Shown here: in pieces, positions 15,406 to 26,800 of the stretch | How the letters are laid out: each line of letters starts with the position of its first letter | Position numbering within the stretch: the first letter of the stretch is position 1 | Source: CAZBGQ01 sp964491515 | Lineage (GTDB): Bacteria > Patescibacteriota > Gracilibacteria > UBA1369 > UBA12473 | Length of the DNA stretch: 33,551 bases | Assembly: GCA_964491515.1 (NCBI GenBank) | Contig: CAZBGQ010000020.1 | Coordinates: 1-33,551, forward strand | Direction: 5' to 3' | Translations under genes and position numbers: made by a program | Notes under the pieces: model-generated | Databases searched by the model: none | Told to the model about the DNA's origin: nothing | Seen by the model: only the letters and a program-made list of their open reading frames with translations

Positions 15406-18400
15406 ATGAAAAAACTAAAAGAGTACCTTGCAATAAGAGCCGTCCGACTAGGTCTGATGGCTATTTTATTGGCCACGTTCGTAGGCCTCCCGAGCTTAAA
15501 ATATTACACAGGGACTCAAGCCTTTGCAAAATTGGATGTCATTGATATGGCGGCTAGTGTTTTCCTAGCACAGGAGATGCACGAGCCCCTGATGGGCGCA
15601 CAGATGATGCACGAGCCCCCGATGGGCGACCAGATGATGCCACCACCCCTGATGGGCGCACAGATGATGCACGAGCCCCCGATGGGCGACCAGATGATGC
15701 NNNNNNNNNNNNNNNNNNNNNNNNNNNNNNNNNNNNNNNNNNNNNNNNNNNNNNNNNNNNNNNNNNNNNNNNNNNNNNNNNNNNNNNNNNNNNNNNNNNN
15801 TGGGCGCACAGATGATGCACGAGCCCCCGATGGGCGACCAGATGATGCCACCACCTCCGATGGGCGACCAGATGATGCACGAGCCCCCGATGGGCGACCA
15901 GATGATGCACGAGCCCCCGATGGGCGATCAGATGATGCACGAGCCCCCGATGGGCGATCAGATGATGCACGATGGGGCAGAAATGGATGAGCATCAGTAT
16001 CCAAACTCGGATCAGCACAATTATATCCAAGGAAGTGACGCTGCTTCATTTAGCGGAGATAGGCCAGCTTGTGAAAGCAATGGATTTTTCTGGGATGATG
16101 TGAAGCAAGATTGTTTCCCTGGTGGGACTCAACTACCTCACCAAGCGGGTGATGATCAGATGGATGACATGCGACCGATGGATGACATGCGACCGATGGA
16201 TTCGAGGGGTGAAATGCTTCATGGTTCCGCCGATGAGATGCGGCCGAATCATTTCGAGCAATTTGATTTCTCGAGTGAGTTTGGATTTGAAGATGAATAC
16301 AAAGACCTTGGAGAGCATGGATTTGGAGATTTTGAATACGATTTCGAAGAAGGCTTCGAAGAAATCAGTGATCATCAACTTGGATTTAAATCACGTGACC
16401 TTTTACAACGTCTAAAAGAAAAAGAGTATGTTGCTCGGGATTTCACACACATGGCATTCCGAATTGAAGACACCATTCGACGGTTTGAAGAAATGAATAA
16501 AATGGACAAGCATGAAATGGAACGGTTCCCTGAGGCAAAGGCTGAGCTAGGAAATGCGATCGCGGCTCGACAAGGACTCATTAGCCTTGTGAAGGAGCAA
16601 ATAGCGGAATTGCAAGCCGTTCAGAATTTATTCTCAACTGACTACGACTCACTATCACGACAGATCGATGCAGTTGAAACTTCTGATGATTTTCATGCAG
16701 CAGAAGTAGATATTCAAAAATTGGATGCCTATCAAGCATTACGCGAAGGAATGGAACAACGCGTACAAATTATGGAACGTGACATGGCAGTTGATATCAA
16801 AGCTCGTGTGGCACAAGTTCGTGGAGACTACAGCCGTAATGGAGTAGAACTCCCAAGTGAACTTGCTTCTAAGTTGAAGAGCTTGGAGAAAGCAGCAGAC
16901 GTTGTAATTGGATTCAGAGATCAAGCCAAGTCAGTTTATAATAAATTAAAAGCGGAGGTTTCACGAATTAGAGGATTGAGCGATCCAGAAGCAATCCGAA
17001 GCGCGGTGGATAAAGTCCTTGGACCAGATCCATTTAGGGGGAACTCCGGAGGCCCAATGATGGGTGGCGATCATAATGGCCCAAGGGGAGGAGGGGAGGA
17101 CGGGTTTCCATTCGGACGAGATCACGGAGGCCCAATGGGTGGCGATAAATTTGGAGGTGGATTTGAGTTTGAAGCTGGTCCTGATTACGGTCCTATGCCT
17201 ATGCAGGATCCTGTCCAAATGTGTATGCATGTTCGGAATAAGGATATGAAAAATCTTTGTGAGAACTTTCAAGAAGCCATCATGGAATTCGAAGCCAGCC
17301 AACCATGGCGTGTCTTAGATCTTGCTAATCAAGGTGCACATCAATTGAAGTTTCGAGACAAAATGCTTGGAGAACTTGAGATGATTAAGGCAGAGATCGG
17401 TGACGCACGTGAAGCGTTACGTGAAATCGAAGGTCTAAATATTGATCAGCCAAAGGTCGTGAAAGCCCTTAAAGATCTTCGTGCTCTCGCAGGAAGGGAG
17501 GGCGGAGACAGAGGGAAAGGGTTTGAAGTAATGGAGAAAATGCAGGCGTATGCTCAATCTGGAAAGTTGGATGAAAATCCACAAGCCATGGAGGCTTTGT
17601 GGCAGACAATGGAGCAAATTGGCATGACGTTTGATCGTAGTCTCGATTTTCTGAAACAGTACTTCGATGCTAATAAGCAAGAGGCTGGGCAGCTGAGTGA
17701 ATCAACTCGTGAGTTTTTATATGACATTGGGCCGAAAGGGCCTGGTCATGGTGGTCCAGCTGGGCCTGATTTCTCCGAGTATGAAAAGTATGGAGTTCAT
17801 GAATTTAAGCAAAAAGACTTCAACAAAGTCAATAACGGTGGACATTATAATAATGTTGGTGAATTCAACAGTTCACGTGAGAAATTCTACGGAGCCTATG
17901 GAGACGATATATTGGGTAACAGTGAAGTAGATTTTGATATGGATGAATTTGTCGCTCAAATTCGCGCGGAAGTTATGGAAGAAGTCACACGTAAAGTACG
18001 AGCTGAATTCATTGTTGCCTCGGCGGAATTAGGGGTCAATGATGAGGTATTTAAAGAAATGTCTACTGTAATGTTCAATATCACCGATAAACTCGGCGAC
18101 GCTGGAGTTAGGGCCATTGAAAAAACCACAGAAGTAGTAGGGGCGGTCAATGAGATTGACATAAAAGGATTGTCGACAACGCTTTCTAAGGAAACACCGG
18201 CATTAAGGGATGAACTTAGCAGGCTTAAAGAATTACATAAAAAAACTCGTGGAACGGTAATTTCAGAAAGCACCGCAGATGAAATTGGAGAAAAATGGGA
18301 AGCGATTCGCGTCGAACTTGCCGCCGACCCAGATGAAGAAAAGCTTCAGGTGCATATTGAGGAACTTGAAATCCTACTCAATGTGGACAATGAAGAGGCC

Positions 18401-19141
18401 CTCTTCCGAGAAGGTATTAGAGCAAAGGATTACAAACTCGATGACTGGTTTGCGGGAGATGTTGCCGCCGGTTTTCAGGGCGGTCTCTGGAGCGGCAAAA
18501 AAGATGCAAGCGGTAATCTAACCGGTAATTATGACCCAGGTGCCAATGTGACGTATGCAGAAGCGCTTAAAATGTCGCTTGAATCAGCTGGGCATAGTGC
18601 GGGCAGCGGCGTGCCTGAGGACAGTAGGGCTCGAGATGGATGGTATGCAGGCTATGTCGATAAAGCCGAAGAAATTGGCTTGGACGACACACTTCGTGGC
18701 GCAGGAATTAAAATTAGAGATTGGAACGCTCCAATCCCACGCGGTGATATGGCTGTTCTCTTAGGTGGTGTTCACGAATTAGAAGGATATGAGTACGAAG
18801 AGGGAACTTTCCCAGATGTGGACGCGAGTGATCCAAGAGCTGGTTATATGCAAGCTATGAGCGAATTTGGAGTGTTTACTGGGGTAGGAGGAGCTGGTGG
18901 AAACATGGATCCTAATGGCCTCATCACTCGTGCCGCAACCGCTAAAACCATCATCACGGCTAAAGAAAACGCAGGTAGTCTCAACATTGAGCAACTTGAT
19001 GCGGTTTCAGATGCTTTAGGTGACTCTGGAATAACACTAACTGAAGTAGTTGCTCCAGAAATAGTTGAACCTACCACAACTGTTCAACGAGAGATTTCTT
19101 TTGTTGATTTCCTTAAAGCCATGATTCCTCTTCTCTGGTAA
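15406..19141 (+). CDS. Secreted Met/His/Pro-repeat protein with coiled coils and SLH-like C-terminus (spans assembly gap)
   Basis: A large exported protein, at least 1210 visible residues, split by a 100-N gap. The N-terminus has a basic start (MKKLKEYLAIRAVRLG) and one hydrophobic segment, a signal peptide or anchor. Next comes a tandem decapeptide MMHEPPMGDQ with variants (MMPPPPMGDQ, MGAQ). A short CESNGFFWDDVKQDC motif and acidic Phe/Gly-rich segment follow. Three charged, helical coiled-coil regions lie at about 16380-17000, 17280-17700 and 17940-18400, separated by Gly/Pro/Met patches. The C-terminal third (about 18420-18970) has three divergent SLH-like units (VTYAEALKMSLESAG; FPDVDASDPRAGYMQAMSEFGVF; ITRAATAKTIITA). 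It ends in a short hydrophobic tail. It is probably a cell-surface structural protein; the frame change at the gap is an artefact. No Shine-Dalgarno sequence, leader about 55 bases. Confidence 0.8.
15575..15970 (+). repeat. 30-base coding repeats (Met/His decapeptide)
   Basis: Tandem in-frame 30-base units encode MMHEPPMGDQ and close variants, at least four copies left of the gap and about six right of it. Units are nearly identical in DNA (recent expansion). No spacers, so not CRISPR. Confidence 0.92.
15701..15800. other. Assembly gap (100 N placeholder)
   Basis: Exactly 100 N. The left edge stops 7 bases into a 30-base unit and the right edge begins at base 20 of one, so the missing length should be 12+30k. 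The frame requires a multiple of 3, which agrees. Confidence 0.9.
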
Positions 19142-19173
19142 AAATGAGAATAGTACTGAGTTAACCTCAAAAG

Positions 19174-19203
19174 TTAGGGGCGAGCCATCTGGCTCGCCCC
19201 TAA
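19174..19203. terminator. Strong hairpin after the Met-repeat gene
   Basis: TTAGGGGCGAGCC pairs perfectly over 13 bases with GGCTCGCCCCTAA around ATCT. On the plus strand no U-tract follows at once (TGTTAATGC); on the minus strand ACTTTTG follows. It lies 33 bases after the stop codon and probably ends that mRNA or protects its 3' end. Confidence 0.6.
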
Positions 19204-19249
19204 TGTTAATGCACGCTTTTTCCTTACAAGTCCAAACCTGAATTTTCTC

Positions 19250-19277
19250 TTGCAATTTGTTAGCTTTTCCGTATCCT
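19250..19277 (+). promoter_or_regulatory. Possible promoter of rpmF-nusB-rnc
   Basis: TTGCAA (19250-19255) and TATCCT (19272-19277) are 16 bases apart, in the only stretch between the preceding hairpin and rpmF. The leader would be about 20 bases. Confidence 0.4.
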
Positions 19278-19303
19278 TTACTGGCAACAAATAACTCACG
19301 ATC

Positions 19304-19543
19304 ATGCCTAAGCATCCAGTACCCAAACAGAAGCAATCCAAGACTCGTAGCAAAACACGTTACAGCGCGTACCGTGTCTCTCAGCAAACTCGACTCAAAG
19401 AAAGCATTCAATTGGTCGATTGTTCTAACTGTCTTGCTCCGCGCCGTGCTCACCATGTATGTAATGCATGTGGTATGTACCGAGGACGACAAGTCTTAGA
19501 TATTCAGAAGAAGATGAAAAAAATCACCAAGATTCAGGCCTAA
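19304..19543 (+). CDS. rpmF: Ribosomal protein bL32
   Basis: A 79-residue large-subunit ribosomal protein. The N-terminus MPKHPVPKQKQSKTRSKTR is the basic bL32 tail. A zinc ribbon follows with Cys40, Cys43, Cys53 and Cys56 (CSNC and CNAC), the zinc-binding form of bL32. It is somewhat longer than the usual 55-65 residues because of the C-terminal KKMKKITKIQA. It is first in a likely operon with nusB (39 bases downstream) and rnc, a grouping that links ribosome parts with rRNA transcription and processing. No Shine-Dalgarno sequence is seen before the ATG. Confidence 0.93.
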   Translation: MPKHPVPKQKQSKTRSKTRYSAYRVSQQTRLKESIQLVDCSNCLAPRRAHHVCNACGMYRGRQVLDIQKKMKKITKIQA

Positions 19544-19582
19544 ATTCGGCCCAGCCTCCTTTGCTCTTTATAAAAACACTCC

Positions 19583-19999
19583 ATGGCCAGTAACCGCCAT
19601 ATGTCTCGGATAGCCACTGTGCAAGCTCTGTTTGCGTGGGAATTCCGTGGGGGTGAGCCAGGAGAGATTTTTGCGTATATCATTAAGGAATTTTATCCCA
19701 AGTTATCCAACCCGGAATTTGGACTTGAAAATTTAAAGGGAATCATTGAGAAACGACCCAAAATTGAAAAAATCGTAACGGAGCACGCCCCACAGTGGGG
19801 ATTTGACAAAATCGCTCCTATTGATAGGGTTATATTAGAACAGGGGGTCTACGAAATCACAGAAAGTGATGAAGTTCCTCCGATTGTAGCCATTAATGAA
19901 GCCATTGAAATTGCCAAAGAGTTTGGAACAGAAAAGTCATCTAAATTCATCAATGGTGTCCTGAGTAATGTTATGAAGCAATATAAACCTAAATCATGA
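19583..19999 (+). CDS. nusB: Transcription antitermination factor NusB
   Basis: A 138-residue all-helical protein that binds boxA RNA with NusE (S10) in rRNA antitermination. The N-terminal MASNRHMSRIATVQALFAWEF and the C-terminal half APIDRVILEQGVYEI, PPIVAINEAIEIAKEFGTEKSSKFINGVLSNV are the family's conserved blocks. Length is typical. Its TGA stop overlaps the rnc ATG (ATGA), evidence both for translational coupling and for UGA being a stop codon in this organism. A second Met at residue 7 is a less likely start because family members keep the preceding SNRH. Confidence 0.95.
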   Translation: MASNRHMSRIATVQALFAWEFRGGEPGEIFAYIIKEFYPKLSNPEFGLENLKGIIEKRPKIEKIVTEHAPQWGFDKIAPIDRVILEQGVYEITESDEVPPIVAINEAIEIAKEFGTEKSSKFINGVLSNVMKQYKPKS

Positions 20000-20694
20000 C
20001 CAAAAATATCTTCGAAAAACTTGAAAAACACATTGGATTGAGTTTTAAAAATAGAGACTTATTGCAGCAGATTTTTATTCACAAATCTTATCTGAATGAG
20101 TGCAAAAATCCCACTGTCAAAGACAATGAAAGACTTGAGTTTTTGGGAGATGCGGTACTGGAATTAGTGGTCACTGAGTTTCTATTTAAAAACTATCCAA
20201 ATTCGGAAGGGGAGCTCACCAATTGGAGGTCTGCCTTGGTTAAGGGCGCTCATTTAGCCACGGTCTCACGTGAACTTAATTTGGGCGAATATCTGGTGCT
20301 GAGTAATGGGGAAGAGAAGTCCAGAGGGCGGAAGAAAAGCTACATTTTAGCAAACACATTTGAAGCCCTTTTAGGAGGAATTTATTTGGATTTCGGCTAT
20401 GAAATAGCACATGATTTCATCGATAAATTCTTGCTCATTTACCTAGAGGAGATCCTGGAAAAGGGACTCCACATTGATCCAAAATCGAAACTCCAAGAAT
20501 TGGCACAAGAGAAGGAAAACGTAACCCCTCAATATCGGCTCATCAGCGAAGAAGGTCCCGATCACGACAAAATATTTAACATGGGGGTTCATTTGGGAGA
20601 AGAGATGGTGGGGTCTGGAAAGGGATCTAGTAAACAAAATGCTGAGCAAGAAGCCGCATTGTCTGCACTGAAGGAGCGGGGTTGGCATGAGTAA
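19996..20694 (+). CDS. rnc: Ribonuclease III
   Basis: A 232-residue double-strand-specific endoribonuclease that processes rRNA precursors and other duplex RNAs. The catalytic signature ERLEFLGDAVLEL (about 45-57) gives Glu48 and Asp52. The second metal-site helix is NTFEALLGGIYLD, where Glu123 is present but Asn120 stands where E. coli has Asp114. The C-terminal dsRNA-binding domain (about 160-230) includes DPKSKLQELAQ and GSGKGSSKQNAEQEAALSAL. It is last in rpmF-nusB-rnc and overlaps nusB by 4 bases. No clear terminator is seen before the next promoter. Confidence 0.96.
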   Translation: MTKNIFEKLEKHIGLSFKNRDLLQQIFIHKSYLNECKNPTVKDNERLEFLGDAVLELVVTEFLFKNYPNSEGELTNWRSALVKGAHLATVSRELNLGEYLVLSNGEEKSRGRKKSYILANTFEALLGGIYLDFGYEIAHDFIDKFLLIYLEEILEKGLHIDPKSKLQELAQEKENVTPQYRLISEEGPDHDKIFNMGVHLGEEMVGSGKGSSKQNAEQEAALSALKERGWHE

Positions 20695-20762
20695 TATTGA
20701 TCACTAGAAGTGAGAGTCGACGTCCTTCCTAGGGGGCGTATTTAAGAAGGGCCCGATGGGTC

Positions 20763-20791
20763 TTGAGGAATTTTGGTAAATATGGTATAAT
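20763..20791 (+). promoter_or_regulatory. Promoter of the giant SLH protein
   Basis: TTGAGG (20763-20768), 17-base spacer and perfect TATAAT (20786-20791) with extended TGG before it. Transcription near 20798 would give a leader of about 22 bases, rich in A and C and without a Shine-Dalgarno sequence. Confidence 0.75.
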
Positions 20792-20819
20792 AATAAGATA
20801 GAAACTAACCAAAACAAAC

Positions 20820-23800
20820 ATGAATACCATCACCAATATATTTTTATGGAGAAAAGCCACCGCGTGGGCAGGAATCATCGCGATCCTAAGCACTATGCTT
20901 TTAAGCATGCCAATACCTCAAGCGGAAGCACAGGCTGCGTCAGCCATTGAGATAGTAGAGTATGAGGTTGCAGATGGAAATTTTGAAGGTAATTCTACGT
21001 TATTGATTGGTTTTGATAATCCACTTGCAGATACAGGGAATACTATTTCCTGTCCTGAGGGAACCCCTCCTAACTCATACTGTTATGATCCAACAGGCGG
21101 CACTATCGTTTTAAGTGGTTCAGGCTGGAAAGATGGAATTGATGCTACTGATATTTATACGATTTTCAGAGGAGACAGCGCCGGTGAAGGCACGGACTAT
21201 CTATATCTAGCTTTTCTTGGAAGCCCGGCTATTGATGATTTAAATAATGTCACGATTCAAGCATCAGGATTTGCAGGAATCAGTGGGACTCCTTCGAAAA
21301 CGGGATTTGATGCAATGGAAGGAGGTGGAGGAGGAGGTGAATGTACGTACAATTATAATGAAGGCCCGGATTTTTCTGCTTTCAACATTACCCCAGATGA
21401 AGACGTTGCTTTTGACAGCACGAATGAAATTGCTTGTAATGATCAGAACAATAGTTTTTGCTATCCAGGAAGTAGTAGTACGGTTGCCTTGAGCGGGAAT
21501 AGTGTAAATGGAGGAGTAGATGGCGATGATATTGCCTGGATGATGCGTTCAGATCAGTTAGACTCAGGATTCCAATCCGACAAAACATTAGTAGTCATTT
21601 TTGACTCAGCATCTTCACCAGTAGCAAGCGATACAAATGATTTATCCATTTCACTTACAAATGTTGGAGGCTATACAGATACATATGTGTGTGAAGATCA
21701 AGGCGGAGGAGGAGGTGGCGGCGGCCTTAGTATCGATGATGTCATGTACATGCCTGAACATTTCGGGACACAAACAATGCTATATATCCGGTTTGCCGGA
21801 GGGAATATTGATTCCACGGTAGGGGCTGAGATGGGCGTAGAACTTTGTGCCAGTGATAACTCAAAAAAATGTCTAATCGATACAGGAAATGTTACGATTA
21901 GTACGGGACTAGCCCTTGGGGCAATAACCGAAGTAATGATCGATCCGACTGGCAATCAGGCTAATACAATAGGGATAATTAGTAATGCCGCAAATGGCCT
22001 CGCAGATTACACCGCGACAAGTATCTTGGTTAGTTCTGGAATACTTGGAATTGAGGGGGATGATCTTACCTTTAATGCACCACTTAGTCCTTTTGAAGGT
22101 GGCGGAGGTGGCGGCGGTGACCCCGTTTCAAATGTATCTGTTTCAGATAGCGATACTACAGGTTTTGGATTAGATGGGCGTGATTTTCTTGTGACTTGGG
22201 ATAGTGAGAATGACCCTGATGGCTATTCAAATACCAAGGTGTTCATTGTGCCAAGTGACAGAACTTTGACTGCGACTAATGCAGAAACAAATGGATGTAA
22301 TGGAAATGCTTGCCAATTTGTAATGATGTTTATTGATGATTCAATAACACTCGGGCAGGTACCACAATTTCAAACCGTTGATAGTGAATCCACCGCCTTT
22401 GATGAAAATACAACCTATGAGGCCTGTGTTTTAGTTGAGGCAACTACTGATTTTATGGCGTGTTCAAGCGGATTTAAGGTAAAAAGCGATACGGTTGAAG
22501 ATGAAAATGCTCCTCATGTTGAGCACTTTCCTGCCAATATGGCGACAGAAAGCGTGGATGCCGTGATTACGGCCGCAATTTTTGATGAGCAAACAACTCA
22601 CGCGAACTTCAACAATACTGGAGACGGAGAGTCAGAATCATTTCTACTTAAATATCGAGATCAATCACCATCAGCCTACACAGCCCTTGATGGTGTTCAA
22701 GTGGATGGAAGCCTCTTTAAATTCACTGTGCCAAGTGGAGCTGTTCCTGCGGCAGGAGGAAGTTTTGAATACTACCTTGCTTTCAAGGATCGGGCTGGTA
22801 ATGAAGGATATATATGCTCTAGCGCCGGAGTAGTCGGTCAAGAATCTAACTGTCAACAAACTCCATTCACAGTAACCACAGTAGCTGCCGGAAGTCAGAC
22901 GATTTCCGGGAGAATTAAAGAAGGTGGGGCCGCTGTTGATAGTGGCGCTAAGGTCATTGCAGGTGGATTTGCAGGAGGCGCGGCCACGGCAAATGGAAGT
23001 GGTGATTACACGCTCACAGGATTACCAGCCAACAATGGTTATGAGGTTTTCGCCTATAAATCAGGTTACTGCCACAACGGGCGATATGAACAAGTAACCG
23101 ATTCTAACCTCACAGGAGTAGACATTAATATTAACCTTGGTGATTGTAGCTTCTCAGCAGGGAGCAGTGGACGGCCACAGGTTATAAACTCAAATCCATT
23201 TGAAGGAGAGTTTAATGTAACGGTAGCGAATCGAGCCTTTTTTGTTTACTTGAATCAAGGAATGGATGGTCAAAGTATTAATGATAGTAATGCTACTGAT
23301 GCAGGAAGCAACATTTTTCTGACTACGGATGATGGAACTACAAAAATCGCTGGTTCCGTGGCCTACTGTGCGAACAGTCATGTGTCAGGGTGTAGTAGTT
23401 ATTTAGATGACAACGACAATAATGTCATCATCTTCCTACCGGATTCAGATCTAGTTACAAATACTACTTATTCATTGGTAATTACAGAAAACGTTGTTGG
23501 GCAAAATGGACAATCTATGGATGGTAATACCCCGGGAGTTGGCCACATTATATCCGCTACAACTGGAGGTGGAACATTACAAACTGGTGACATTGCGACG
23601 AATTTTGGAAATACGGGACAATACATGCCACCCTATGTTCGAGCCATGATTCCTGGACCTGGACAAAAAGCAGCAGTAGACAACAACATTGTTCTCGAAT
23701 TCAATGAAGGAGTTAATGCGAGTACCATCACAAATGGGATTGTTCTAACTGATTCCGACAATCAAACGGTTTCTTTTACAACTACCCAAAGCACAGATGG

Positions 23801-26800
23801 TCGCTTCGTTGTCATAAATCCTACCAGTAATCTCTCACTTGGAGAGCATGGATTAGCTGTACTTGGACAGGTTGAAAATGCGAATGGCGTGCCCATGAGG
23901 CCGGCTGAAAATGCCACAGATGTAGCCTTTCAAAGTTCATTCAATGTCACATCAGATACACCGGATGGTCCAACAATATACTCCTATCTTGGAGAAAATA
24001 TTGAAGTGAATGAAATTTTTGAATTTGGACTAGATGGAGCGCTTGATCCTACTACCATCTCAAGTAACTCAATCATCATAAACAAAGGAGCAACCGCTGT
24101 GGCCGCTAGTGTGGACTATGACGCATCCAACAATCTTGTAACCGTCACTCCAAATTCAGTGCTTACTCCAAACACACGTTACGATGTCATCTTCCAGGTA
24201 GATGTGACTGATCTTCGTGGCCAGAATGTTGAAGGAAGCAGTACCTTTACATTTACGACGGGAGGAATTGATTCAACGGCTGCCCAACTAAATGACGCAC
24301 GATGTGATGATTTTACTTGTACCATTTGGTTCAGTGAACCGATGAATCATGACTTGCAAGCAGCCAGTGATTACGCAGGAAGTGTGATTAACCACAATAA
24401 TATTACGCTCACTAATTTAGGAGCAGATTTGGCCACAGCAGCCACCCCAATAAGTTACAATAGAGTTGATAACTCAGTACGAATAGAAGGTCTACAAATG
24501 ACAGTAGGAACTTCATTTAGCGTAACCATTGGTTCTAACACAGAAGATCTTTCAAATAATACGATTCTGACCACCAACAGTGCTAATGTTCGACAGGGTA
24601 CGGTCGAAGATCCAAAAGAAACCTTTGGATCCATGGGAGACCAAGGAATGTTCAGCCCACCCACCGAGGCAATGTCAGGGGGAATGATTGGAGGAGGAAC
24701 TTTCATGCCAGGTGATTTTGGAGGGTTTACAGCTGAGCAATTCTTCGATGGAGATGCTGTCATGGCATTCCCCTTCAATCCAACCGCCGGACAAGATTCA
24801 AATGTATTCCAAGTTAGATTCACCCCTGGAGCAGTTATTCAAGATGGAGATCAACTGCAAATAACCTTTCCTACTGGAACTGATGTGACCAATGGTCGAC
24901 CAGATGATTACTCACCATTCAAGGATGATATGAACGAATCAGGGAATGGAACGGTAACTTTTGACACGACTTATGACACCGATGGTGTCTTGGTGGACGC
25001 AGGAAATCGAAAAATGACAGTTCAGTTTGATGCTACTGGTCAGTCTCCAGGAGCCAACGATTACTTCACTGTTGATCTGAAAGGAATCATCAATCCGACT
25101 GTTCCACGAGGTCCAGATAGTGCCGGTTATACCGTTAGCATGAAATTAATTCGAAGCTCACAAACGCTAGAAACATATGACAGTATGGCTTACTTCATTC
25201 AGGCAGGTGGTTCAAATACCATCAACGTTAATCTGTATGCTGGAAGTCAATCAAGTCCGGTGAGTGGAGCGAATGGAGACATTTTCTTGTACGCAGGAGG
25301 ACCAACTGGCGCTATGGATAGAAACATTACGCTTCTAAATGGAATAGTTGACGAAGTAGATGGAACCAGTGCTTCAAGCATATCATTCACAAGTCTTACT
25401 GATGGATGTTACTACATCGGGACGGAACCTCTCGTGACATTGGGAGGCAGTGACTATTATGGACAAGACTTTCCCGAACCTGTTTGTGTCGAAGCTGGAT
25501 CAACTGAAACACAAAACATTATACTTGCCGCTGCTTCAGCGGGAGGAACCGCAGAACTAACTGTTAAGTTGACAGGGATCAGCAATTTCAATGGGGCTGA
25601 CCTTGATATCTTTGCCGGAGGTCCGGGACGTTTTGTATCAAAAACACTTTCGAATGTTACGACTCCGGCAGCCAATGGTTACACCATTAATCTACCTAAC
25701 GATGGATTCTGGTTTGTAGGTGCTGGGCCTGCCATGTCAAAGGGATCCTCTACTGGTACGCAGGCAAGTCTACCGGGGGTAGCTCCTGCACCGGTTGACC
25801 TAAAAGTCAGCGGAGTAGGTGGAACACCGGATATTGAACTTGGATTCGGGGCTCCTAATGGAGTGACTTTCGATGACGGTACAAACACACTTACATTGAA
25901 CTTTACGGCAGCGGACAAAGCAGTCAGTGGGTTCGTTAAAGATGGTTCCAATAATGTAATTTCCAATGCCGAAGTATTCTTACACAGTCAAGGATTTGGA
26001 GCTCCAACGTTTGCTCAAACGGACGCACTCGGAGCCTTCAGCCTTAATGTGGCAGAGAATGGAAACTACGAAATCGGAGCATTCAAGGATGGATTGCCTC
26101 CGTCATTTCAAAACATTGAAATCAGAGCCGATGGAGCGGATGCAGGAACTGATCCGGACATCTACTTTAAAGGTGATCAAATCACGAATTCAAATCCTCT
26201 CGTCTTAAAACTTAAAAAAGCAGACTACAGCATTTCCGGTAAAGTCCTTGATGGAAGTGGAAATGGAATTGCTTACGCTCCCGTATTTGGAAGTGACGCA
26301 GATGGAAACTACATTGGAGGAGGAACAGACGCAAACGGAAACTATACTTTATTTGTAGGAGCTGGAGTCTGGGATTTAAAGAGTGAATTGCCACCAGACA
26401 AAACAGATCAGTGTGGAACCTTTGCTAAGACGGTGACCATCACAACGGCAAGCAAATCAAGTCAGAATATTGAGCCAAGTACGGGGACTTGTTATTCCTT
26501 AAGTGGAACTGTCTCTGCAGGAGGCAGTGGGTTAGGAAATGTATTCCTTATGGTTGAAGAATGGGATACTGGAAATGATCGTCCTGTGATAGGCGGCGTA
26601 TTCCGCCCAAGTTCAACGGATACTAACGGTGCATTTGAGGTACAAGTCGCAGGGAATAAAACCTATCGAATTTCTACCTTTGATTCAACTTATGGAGAAA
26701 TTTTCGCCACTAAGGCCGTTACAACCGCGGATGCTACTCAAAACATCACGCTAGCCACAACTGGAACTGCAACCTTTGCCTTTACCGGCGGGACCAGTGA

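Noticed and set aside
4134..15800. Frameshifts splitting the two repeat genes
   Set aside because: The frame changes fall exactly at 100-N placeholders; repeat phase restores the frame in both.
15575..15970. CRISPR array or minisatellite
   Set aside because: Units are contiguous, in frame and encode a peptide; there are no spacers or cas genes.
19037..19492. Minus-strand 151-residue ORF over the rpmF region
   Set aside because: It overlaps rpmF and the strong hairpin, has no recognisable domain and is a shadow.
19583..20694. UGA recoded as glycine (Gracilibacteria/Absconditabacteria code)
   Set aside because: nusB ends in UGA overlapping rnc ATG, and the long Gly-rich surface genes contain no in-frame UGA.
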